Positions 57,150 to 64,000 of a stretch of 64,000 nt of DNA are shown here, in pieces (positions within the stretch are counted from its first letter, which is position 1; the number at the start of each line of letters is the position of its first letter). The notes beneath the pieces are model-generated. The model was not told the origin of the DNA, searched no databases, and saw only the letters and a list, made by a program, of their open reading frames with translations. Location of the stretch: assembly GCF_004327335.1 (NCBI RefSeq), contig NZ_QJUO01000001.1:62001-126000 (forward strand), read 5' to 3'. Position numbers and translations under genes: made by a program. This DNA comes from Stutzerimonas kirkiae (GTDB lineage: Bacteria > Pseudomonadota > Gammaproteobacteria > Pseudomonadales > Pseudomonadaceae).

Positions 57150-57752
57150 TCAGAAGCGATAGTTGACGCCCAGGTACAACTGCTTGCTGCTGTGCACGTC
57201 GATCGAACCGATCTTGCGTTCGCCATGCGGGCTGACTTCGGTGCCGGCATTGCTGCGCAGATAACGGTAGCCCGCCTCTACCGAGGCATTGTCGCCAACG
57301 TCCTGCAGGATACCGGCCTGCAACCCGACCAGGTAGCCGATATCGCTGTCGCGGCTGTAACCCTTGGACTCTTGCTCGAGCTTGGTCAGCCCCAGGCTGC
57401 CACCACCGAACAGGCGAGTGCTGTCGGTCAGCGGCAGGAAGGCATCGTAGCTGCCGATCAGGTTCTGCTGGCGCAGCTTGTAGGTATTGGCGTAATTGTC
57501 CGAGACGTTTTCATAGGTTGCGTAGTAACGGCCCTGCTCGGTGTTCTGACCGGCACGGATACCCCAGGTACCGCTCTTGTGGATGACATTGTCGAAATCC
57601 GGGTTGGCCGCGCTCTGCTTGAGGCTGGAAGAGCGGTCGATATTGACCGAGGTCTTGCCCCAGGTGGCGCCGGCGAAATTCTCCGCGGCGCTGGCAGTCA
57701 GGCTGAAAATCCCGAGGGTGGTGGCCAAGGCCAGGGTATGCAGTTTGTTCAT
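57150..57752 (-). CDS. oprH: PhoP-regulated outer membrane protein OprH
   Basis: 200 residues. Signal peptide MNKLHTLALATTLGIFSLTASA; mature eight-stranded barrel with TWGIRAGQNTEQGRYYATYEN and YLGVNYRF at the end. Binds and shields LPS under low Mg2+. ATG 57752 after AAAGGAG. An array of four PhoP boxes is 60 bases upstream. Confidence 0.95.
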   Translation of the reverse strand: MNKLHTLALATTLGIFSLTASAAENFAGATWGKTSVNIDRSSSLKQSAANPDFDNVIHKSGTWGIRAGQNTEQGRYYATYENVSDNYANTYKLRQQNLIGSYDAFLPLTDSTRLFGGGSLGLTKLEQESKGYSRDSDIGYLVGLQAGILQDVGDNASVEAGYRYLRSNAGTEVSPHGERKIGSIDVHSSKQLYLGVNYRF

Positions 57753-57811
57753 GGGTGAAACTCCTTTGCAGGCGGACGAAATATGCACGCCGCCATACTG
57801 CCTGGCAGGCC

Positions 57812-57850
57812 CTGAACGACGACTGAACCCGCCCTGAACCTTTCCTGAAC
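57812..57850 (-). promoter_or_regulatory. Four-fold PhoP box array upstream of oprH
   Basis: On the minus strand GTTCAG occurs four times with exactly five bases between copies (complements at 57812, 57823, 57834 and 57845, period 11). This matches the direct-repeat form of PhoP boxes. A pair is usual; four in register is a strong array. Confidence 0.85.
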
Positions 57851-57954
57851 GAACCGGCGCACGGCAGACGGGTCTTTTCTCCCGTGGCAACTTGAGCGGC
57901 CCATGTCACTCGGCCACAATCACCCATGAACCACCGCCCCGAAGGCCTCCACCG

Positions 57955-60372
57955 ATGAAGCGTCGTGCATTCCGCCTGTTACGCCTGCCGCTCTGGCAGC
58001 TCTATCTGCCGCTTTGCCTGCTCGTTCTGCCCCTTGGCGCCTGGGCCGAGCAAGACAGCGCCCGGCAACTCGCCCCACAGGAAGTGGCCACCCAGGCGCT
58101 GGGCCTGCAGGAGCGGCTGGACCAGATCAAACAGGCCGTCTCCGCCGACAACGACGATACCCGCCTGGGCGAACTCAAGGCACAGGCCCTGGAGCTGGGG
58201 CGAAACGCCCGCGAACTGCTCGACCAGTTGCAGGCCGAGCAGGCGCCGCTACAGACCCAGCTCGACGTACTCGGCCCCAGGCCCGAGCCGGATGCCATCC
58301 AGGAAACCGAACAGGTCAGCAGCCAGCGTGACCAGCTCGAACGCCAGTTGGCGGCACTGCAGGCGCGTGATGAACAGGTCCTGGCGATACAGAATGGCGC
58401 CAGCGCCCTGGTGGCGCAGATCGTCGAACTGCGCCGTGGCCTGCTGAAGACCCAACTGGCGATGAACAGCGGCAGTCTGCTCGGGGTGGCCTTCTGGTCA
58501 CCGCTGTTCTCGCCGTCCAGCGAAGATGCCCGCCTGATCGGCGACTTCTTCCAGCAACTGCGCGGCGTGCTCGCCCAGGCCTGGTCCGCCGGGCTGGTAT
58601 CGGCCCTGTATCTGGCGCTGGCACTGCTGGTCGGCTGGTATGGGCGCGGCCTGCTCGACCGTTTCCTGACCTGGTGCTGCATCCACTGGCTGCCACTCGG
58701 GCGCCTGCGGCGCAGCGCCCTGACCTTCGCCAGTTCGCTGGACACCTTCCTGGTGGCCTTCATCGCCGTCACGCTACTGTGCCAGTCCCTGTTCCGGCAT
58801 GCCGACGCCGGTTCGGAAATCGCCATCCTGGCCGACAACCTGACCGAGATGACACTGTTCAGCGCGCTGATCGCCGGTATCGGCCGCGCCCTGCTGGCCA
58901 ACGACCGTCCATCCTGGCGCCTGCCCGCCATGGACGATGCCGTCGCCCTGGCACTCAAGCCCTTCCCGCTGCTGCTGGCCGGTATCGTGCTGCTGTTCGG
59001 CATACTGGAGCGGGCGCACCCGACGGTAGGCGCAGGCATCCGCTACAGCATCCTGCTAAATGGGCTTTCCGCCCTGTCGATCGCCACCGTGGTGGTGCTC
59101 ATGTTCCTGCGCACCAACCACGTGCGCCGGCAGTTGAGCGCTGCCGGCACCGCCCCGGAAGCACGCTCGACCCTGGCCGGACTGCTGCACATGGGCGCCG
59201 GCCTGGTGGCCGTGGCGGTCCTGCTGGCCCTGCTCGCAGGCTATGTGCAACTGGCCCACTTCCTCGCCTATGAACTGATCTGGGCGGCCATCGTGCTGGC
59301 CTGCCTGTACCTGCTCAGCCGCCTGTGCGTGGATGCCATCGAGGCTGTCTTCGCGCCGGACAACCGTTGCGGATACCTGCTCAAGCAGAGCCTGAACCTG
59401 GACGATCGCCACCTGGCCCAGGCCGCCAGCCTGCTGAGCGCACTGTGCCGTTGTACGCTGGTGCTGCTGGCGATCGTCGCACTGCTGAATGGCGCCTTCG
59501 GCGATACCACCCCGCTGTCGCTGCTGCAGCGCTTCGTCGAACTGCTCGGCGGCGATGGCTGGGGGCAACTGGAAATAGTCCCCGCGCGCATCTTCAACGC
59601 CCTGCTGTGCCTGCTGCTGGGCATCTATGTGCTGCGCACCGCCAAACGCTGGCTGGAACGCGACTTCCTGCCCAAGACCTCGCTGGATACCGGTATCCGC
59701 AGTTCGGTGGTGACCCTGGCGAGCAATCTCGGCTATGTGCTGCTGATCCTGGTCACCCTGGCGGCGCTGGGGGTGCAGTGGAGCAAGCTGGCCTGGATCG
59801 TCAGCGCGTTGTCGGTGGGTATCGGTTTCGGCCTGCAGGAAATCGTCAAGAACTTCATCTCCGGCCTGATCCTGCTGACCGAGCGCCCGGTCAAGGTCGG
59901 CGACCTGGTCAGCATCGCCGGGGTCGAGGGCGATATCCGCCGGATCAACGTACGCGCCACGGAAATCCAGTTGAGCGACCGCTCCACGGTGATCGTGCCC
60001 AACTCGCAACTGATCTCGCAGAACGTGCGCAACGTCACCATGAGCGGCGCCCAGGGCGTAGTCGGCATCACCCTGACCTTCCCGCTGGACATCGATCCGG
60101 AACAGGTGCGCGACCTGCTGCTGGACGCCTTCCGGCGCCAGGAGAGCATTCTCGAAACCCCGGCGCCATCGGTGAGCTTCAGCCAGCTCGCGCCGACCGG
60201 CATCGTACTCAGCACCACCGGCTACGTCAGCAGCCCGCGCAGCGTCAGCTCGACCAAGAGCATCCTGCTGTTCGAAATCCTCAAGGACCTGCGCGCCGCC
60301 GGCATCAACCTCTCCAGCCCGCAGCGCCTGCAGATCGAGAACACCTCGGGCGAGGCCGAAACCAGCCTCTGA
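57955..60372 (+). CDS. DUF3772-containing MscS-family mechanosensitive channel
   Basis: 805 residues. Signal peptide-like start, periplasmic coiled-coil DUF3772 domain (about 35-160), about ten membrane segments, and the MscS core with pore helix GVQWSKLAWIVSALSVGIGFGLQEI and beta domain ERPVKVGDLVSI. Opens under osmotic downshock. ATG at 57955; the frame from 57892 is unlikely. Divergent from oprH with 202 bases between, so the PhoP array might also touch it. Confidence 0.88.
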   Translation: MKRRAFRLLRLPLWQLYLPLCLLVLPLGAWAEQDSARQLAPQEVATQALGLQERLDQIKQAVSADNDDTRLGELKAQALELGRNARELLDQLQAEQAPLQTQLDVLGPRPEPDAIQETEQVSSQRDQLERQLAALQARDEQVLAIQNGASALVAQIVELRRGLLKTQLAMNSGSLLGVAFWSPLFSPSSEDARLIGDFFQQLRGVLAQAWSAGLVSALYLALALLVGWYGRGLLDRFLTWCCIHWLPLGRLRRSALTFASSLDTFLVAFIAVTLLCQSLFRHADAGSEIAILADNLTEMTLFSALIAGIGRALLANDRPSWRLPAMDDAVALALKPFPLLLAGIVLLFGILERAHPTVGAGIRYSILLNGLSALSIATVVVLMFLRTNHVRRQLSAAGTAPEARSTLAGLLHMGAGLVAVAVLLALLAGYVQLAHFLAYELIWAAIVLACLYLLSRLCVDAIEAVFAPDNRCGYLLKQSLNLDDRHLAQAASLLSALCRCTLVLLAIVALLNGAFGDTTPLSLLQRFVELLGGDGWGQLEIVPARIFNALLCLLLGIYVLRTAKRWLERDFLPKTSLDTGIRSSVVTLASNLGYVLLILVTLAALGVQWSKLAWIVSALSVGIGFGLQEIVKNFISGLILLTERPVKVGDLVSIAGVEGDIRRINVRATEIQLSDRSTVIVPNSQLISQNVRNVTMSGAQGVVGITLTFPLDIDPEQVRDLLLDAFRRQESILETPAPSVSFSQLAPTGIVLSTTGYVSSPRSVSSTKSILLFEILKDLRAAGINLSSPQRLQIENTSGEAETSL

Positions 60373-60378
60373 CGAGGC

Positions 60379-61695
60379 TCAGCCCTGCAGGCGGTTGGCG
60401 AAGCGGCTGACCGCGCCCACCACATGCTGGGCGCCATCCTGGATTTCCAGGATCACCGCACCGGCCTGGTTGGCCAGTTGCAGGCCAAGTTCCACCTGGG
60501 ACTTGCTCTGCGCCATGCTGTCGACTGCGGCCTGGGCCAGTTGCTGGTTGCGTTGCACCACCTCGATGATCTCGTCGGTGGCGGAACTGGTGCGCCCGGC
60601 CAGTTGCCGCACCTCATCGGCGACTACGGCGAAGCCACGGCCCTGCTCGCCGGCCCTGGCCGCCTCGATGGCGGCATTCAGCGCCAGCAGGTTGGTCTGC
60701 TGCGCGATCCCACCGATGGTCTGCACGATGGAACTGATCAGCAGCGACTGCTTGCCCAGGTCCTCGATACCGATGGAGGCATCCTGTACCTGTTCGGCGA
60801 TGCGGTGCATGAGGCTGACCGTGTCCTGCGTCACCTGGGCGCCACGCCGGGAACTCTCGTCCGTCTGCTGGGAGGTGCTGTAGGCGATCTCCGCAGCCTC
60901 GCTGACTTCCTCCTCGCGCCGGACCTGGTCGGTCACCACGATGGCGAACTTCACCACCTTGTAGAGCTCGTCACGGGTATTGAGCACCGGGTTGTAGGAT
61001 GCCTCCAGCCAGACCGGCTCACCGTTGCGGGCCACGCGCTTGAAGCGGTCCGCGACGTATTCGCCCTTGTTCAGGCGCTCCCAGAATGCCTGGTAGCCGG
61101 GCGAAGCGACCTCTTCCGGCTCGCAGAACAGGCTATGGTGGCGCCCCTTGATCTCCTCCAACTGGTAGCCCATCGCCTGCAGAAAACGATCGTTGGCGGT
61201 CAGCACCTCCCCCTTGAGGTTGAACTCGATGACCGCGGTGGAACGCAGCAAAGCCTTGATCAACCCCTCGTTCTCCTTGGCGAGCTCGACGGACTCGGTC
61301 ACATCGCTGGCAAAACAGATCGTGTGCGACACCTGGCCGTCACTGTCCTTCAACGGTTGCCAGACGGCCCGCAGCCAGACCTCGCTGCCGTCCCCGCGCC
61401 GGAAACGGTAGTGATCGCTGATATGCCTGCCGCTGGCGATGGCCGCCTTCAGCGTGCGGTAGCAGTCGAGCTGCCGCACATACTCGGGAATCACATCGTC
61501 CAGGGGGCGACCGAGCAGGCCGTCACGGCCATAGCGCATGGCTTGCAGGAACTTCTCGTTGGCCGACGCCACACATCCCCGGGCATCCAGGGAAAAAGTG
61601 ATCAACTCGCTTTCCAAGGCGGCCTTCATCTGGCGAAGTTCGGCGATTTCATGCTGTAGGGCGGCAATTTCAAGCTTCAGTCGACGATCAAACAT
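60379..61695 (-). CDS. Soluble chemoreceptor with two PAS domains
   Basis: 438 residues without membrane segment. N-terminal coiled coil, two PAS domains (about 30-140 and 150-265), then a methyl-accepting signalling domain with the hairpin tip [37 protein letters not shown]. Resembles BdlA or McpS of P. aeruginosa, cytoplasmic sensors linked to biofilm dispersal or aerotaxis. Start MFDRRLKLE at 61695 with AGGGA upstream; convergent with the channel gene, six bases apart. Confidence 0.88.
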   Translation of the reverse strand: MFDRRLKLEIAALQHEIAELRQMKAALESELITFSLDARGCVASANEKFLQAMRYGRDGLLGRPLDDVIPEYVRQLDCYRTLKAAIASGRHISDHYRFRRGDGSEVWLRAVWQPLKDSDGQVSHTICFASDVTESVELAKENEGLIKALLRSTAVIEFNLKGEVLTANDRFLQAMGYQLEEIKGRHHSLFCEPEEVASPGYQAFWERLNKGEYVADRFKRVARNGEPVWLEASYNPVLNTRDELYKVVKFAIVVTDQVRREEEVSEAAEIAYSTSQQTDESSRRGAQVTQDTVSLMHRIAEQVQDASIGIEDLGKQSLLISSIVQTIGGIAQQTNLLALNAAIEAARAGEQGRGFAVVADEVRQLAGRTSSATDEIIEVVQRNQQLAQAAVDSMAQSKSQVELGLQLANQAGAVILEIQDGAQHVVGAVSRFANRLQG

Positions 61696-61910
61696 ATTGG
61701 CAATCCCTGGCATCGGAATGTTCAAACCGGATCCTGGTGCCTGTATGGACCGACCACACAGGCACCAGGGGTTCTACTCATCTGTGATGGCAGGTAGCCT
61801 GATTCGTTCCTTGCCACTGCACAGGCGCCCGATCGCTCGATGGCAGATCCGGCCCGCTCCCGGCGGCCGGCTGCAGGTACTCGGCGCATGCTGGCCAGCG
61901 AGCGCCCATG

Positions 61911-61936
61911 AAAAAGCCGCCCGAAGGCGGCTTTTC
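61911..61936 (-). terminator. Rho-independent terminator of pckA
   Basis: AAAAGCCGCC / GGCGGCTTTT stem with a CGAA loop, 17 bases after the pckA stop, T run on the minus strand. Confidence 0.9.
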
Positions 61937-61952
61937 AAGGCGCGGTGGCAAC

Positions 61953-63494
61953 TCAGAGCTGCGGGCCGGCAGCCTTGATGGCCTCGGAGACATCGAACTT
62001 CCTGAAGTTATCGATGAATAGCTCGGCCAGGCCCCTGGCGGCCTCGTCATAAGCGCTCGCGGCGGCCCAGGTATTGCGCGGGTTGAGCAGCGCGGTCTCG
62101 ACGCCCGGAACGGCCTTCGGCACGTCCAGGTTGATGATCGGCAAGTGCTCGGTCTCGGCACCGACCAGCGCGCCGCTCTGGATGGCAGCGATCACCGCAC
62201 GGGTGGTCGGGATGTTGAAGCGCTTGCCGACACCGTAGCCACCGCCGGTCCAGCCGGTGTTGACCAGGTAGACCTTGGAGCCGAACGCCTGGATGCGCTT
62301 GATCAGCAGTTCGGCGTAGACACCGGCCGGACGCGGGAAGAACGGCGCACCGAAGCAGGTGGAGAAGGTCGACTTGATACCGCTGCCCGAACCCATCTCG
62401 GTGGAGCCGACCAGCGCGGTGTAACCGGACAGGAAGTGGTAGGCGGCCTGTTCGTTGTTGAGAATGGAAACCGGAGGCAGCACGCCGGTCAGGTCGCAGG
62501 TGAGGAAGATCACCGCGTTCGGCTCGCCACCGAGGTTCTTCTCGGAGCGCTTCTCGACATGCTCCAGCGGGTAGGCGGCGCGGCTGTTCTGGGTCAGGCT
62601 GTCGTCGGCGTAGTCGGGAACGTGCTTGTCGTCCAGCACGACGTTCTCCAGCACGCTGCCGAACTTGATGGCCTTCCAGATCACCGGCTCGTTCTTCTCG
62701 GACAGGTCGATGCACTTGGCATAGCAGCCGCCTTCGATGTTGAACACCACACCGGTGCCCCAGCCGTGCTCGTCGTCACCGATCAGGAAGCGCGACTCGT
62801 CGGCGGACAGGGTGGTCTTGCCGGTACCGGACAACCCGAAGAACAGCGTCACATCGCCTTCTTCGCCGATATTGGCGGCGCAGTGCATCGGCAGCACGTC
62901 GGCTTCCGGCAGCAGGAAGTTCTGCACGGAGAACATGGCTTTCTTCATCTCGCCCGCATAGCGCATGCCGGCGATCAGCACTTTCTTCTGTGCGAAGTTG
63001 ATGATCACGCAGCCATCGGAGTTGGTACCGTCGCGTTCGGGCACGCACTCGAAGTTGGCGACGTTGAGCACCTGCCACTCGTCCTTGCCCGCCGGGTTGT
63101 AGTGGGCCGGATTGATGAACAGCGCCTGGCCGAACAGGTTCTGCCAGGCCGTGCCGGTGGTCATGCGAACGGGCAGGTAGTGCGCTTCGGAGGAGCCGAC
63201 ATGGACGTGGGAAACGAAATGGTCCTGGGCATTGTTGAATGCCTCGACACGCTGCCACAGGGCATCGAAACGCTCCGCCGGGAACGGACGGTTGATCGGG
63301 CCCCAGGCGATATCGGCCTGGGTGCCGGGCTCTTCGACGATGAAGCGGTCGGCGGGAGAACGTCCCGTTCGATGGCCGGTCCTCACGACAAGCGCGCCGT
63401 TGGCGGCCAGTTCGCCCTCACCGCGCTTGATGGCCTCTTCGACCAGTTGAGCGGCGCTGACATCGGTATACACGGCGTGAGTGGCTTGTGTCAT
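61953..63494 (-). CDS. pckA: Phosphoenolpyruvate carboxykinase (ATP)
   Basis: 513 residues, the length of P. aeruginosa PckA. Converts oxaloacetate to PEP in gluconeogenesis. Kinase-1a loop [21 protein letters not shown] and the adenine/Mg2+ region are present. ATG 63494 ([10 protein letters not shown]). Confidence 0.96.
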   Translation of the reverse strand: MTQATHAVYTDVSAAQLVEEAIKRGEGELAANGALVVRTGHRTGRSPADRFIVEEPGTQADIAWGPINRPFPAERFDALWQRVEAFNNAQDHFVSHVHVGSSEAHYLPVRMTTGTAWQNLFGQALFINPAHYNPAGKDEWQVLNVANFECVPERDGTNSDGCVIINFAQKKVLIAGMRYAGEMKKAMFSVQNFLLPEADVLPMHCAANIGEEGDVTLFFGLSGTGKTTLSADESRFLIGDDEHGWGTGVVFNIEGGCYAKCIDLSEKNEPVIWKAIKFGSVLENVVLDDKHVPDYADDSLTQNSRAAYPLEHVEKRSEKNLGGEPNAVIFLTCDLTGVLPPVSILNNEQAAYHFLSGYTALVGSTEMGSGSGIKSTFSTCFGAPFFPRPAGVYAELLIKRIQAFGSKVYLVNTGWTGGGYGVGKRFNIPTTRAVIAAIQSGALVGAETEHLPIINLDVPKAVPGVETALLNPRNTWAAASAYDEAARGLAELFIDNFRKFDVSEAIKAAGPQL

Positions 63495-63586
63495 GAGTGT
63501 GGTTCCCCGTCGGCCCCAGGCCGATTCCTCCATAGCTGAGTTGTAGCGGACCCGTTTGCGCGCTACATCGAAAAAGCAGGCGCGGG

Positions 63587-63615
63587 ATTATGCCAGAAAT
63601 CTCGGGCGCTGTTGA
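63587..63615 (-). promoter_or_regulatory. Candidate sigma-70 promoter of pckA
   Basis: On the minus strand TCAACA (63615-63610) and CATAAT (63592-63587) are 17 bases apart, about 93 bases before the pckA ATG. Confidence 0.45.
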
Positions 63616-63683
63616 GGTTTCATAGCGCCCGCGAAAATCCTCAGCGACCAGCCCTGGCTCGGGCGGGAGGCGATATGCGTGCT

Positions 63684-64000
63684 TCAGTGGCGGGTATCCG
63701 AGGGCGCCTGGCTGCCGCCACCGGAGAACAGTTGGGCAATATCGGCGGCGTCGAACACCTGGCTCTGGTTGCAGAACTGGCAATCGACACTCAGGCTGCC
63801 GCCCTGCTCCAGCAACAGTTGTTCGGCGTCCTCCCGCCCGAGACTGATCAGCGCATTGGCCGAACGCTCCCGCGAACAACTGCAACGGAACTCGATCGGA
63901 TGCGGCTCGAACAGCCGTACCTGCTCCTCGTGGTACAGGCGGTGCAACCGCGTCTCGGCATCCAGGCCGAGCATTTCCTCGGCACTCAGGGTATCGGCCA
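63684..64000 (-). CDS. hslO: Redox-regulated chaperone Hsp33, C-terminal part
   Basis: Frame stays open to the window edge; the start lies outside. The zinc/redox switch is seen as CSC and CQFC cysteine pairs (FRCSCSRE ... VDCQFC). Oxidation opens this domain and turns on holdase activity. Adjacent to pckA as in P. aeruginosa. Confidence 0.92.
   Translation of the reverse strand, partial: ADTLSAEEMLGLDAETRLHRLYHEEQVRLFEPHPIEFRCSCSRERSANALISLGREDAEQLLLEQGGSLSVDCQFCNQSQVFDAADIAQLFSGGGSQAPSDTRH

Overview
The window is GC-rich chromosomal DNA from a Pseudomonas-type gammaproteobacterium. Signature loci point to this: oprH-phoP-phoQ, bioBFHCD beside comF, an iron-transport pair beside gcvT-gcvH, pckA beside hslO, divergent putP/putA and bauA/bauC. 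All have the gene content and usually the order familiar from Pseudomonas. Species cannot be fixed from this sequence alone. The chromosomal integron and the repeat families suggest the alcaligenes/mendocina/stutzeri side of the genus (inference).

Layout. 1-5 kb: beta-alanine catabolism (bauA cut by the window edge, bauC), then a divergent MDR oxidoreductase/LysR pair around a 27-bp palindrome. 5-13 kb: an acetoin/2-oxoacid dehydrogenase operon (E1alpha, E1beta, E2, E3) divergent from a large MalT-type LuxR activator. 13-20 kb: NYN-domain protein, fused SpmAB-like membrane protein, iron-type ABC binding protein and permease, gcvT, gcvH. 20-26 kb: putP and putA around a region with five GTTGCA motifs matching the known PutA operator core.

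26.4-39.6 kb is an accessory block. It opens with an IS3-family element that has perfect terminal repeats but no target duplication and interrupts a gene of which only the start remains. Next come an AT-rich operon of unknown membrane/secreted proteins (one frameshifted at a C5 run), gene remnants, and then an operon-like series on the minus strand: HlyB-type ABC exporter, HlyD-type adaptor, two paralogous small two-TM proteins, and a 1484-residue RTX protein. The exporter genes and the RTX C-terminal half look native in composition; the RTX N-terminal half and the two small genes are AT-rich. I read this as a candidate type I-secreted toxin/immunity locus in which the variable payload is N-terminal. 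That reading is a hypothesis, and it is the strongest candidate here for an undescribed system.

39.8-46.6 kb: gcvP, about 20 kb away from gcvTH, followed immediately by a chromosomal integron. Five cassettes on the minus strand (SAM methyltransferase, Nudix hydrolase, three small proteins) each end in an attC-like site, and intI lies on the plus strand with a one-base frameshift. A diverged second copy of the gcvP 3' end lies beyond intI, so the integron sits between two gcvP tails.

46.8-64 kb returns to core genes: two small proteins of possible motility type, bioB-F-H-C-D with a BirA-like operator overlapping the comF start, comF, srkA, oprH-phoP-phoQ with a four-copy PhoP-box array, a DUF3772/MscS channel, a soluble PAS chemoreceptor, pckA and the C-terminal part of hslO. 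Several families of dispersed palindromic intergenic repeats (REP-like) lie between core genes across the window and are absent from the accessory block.
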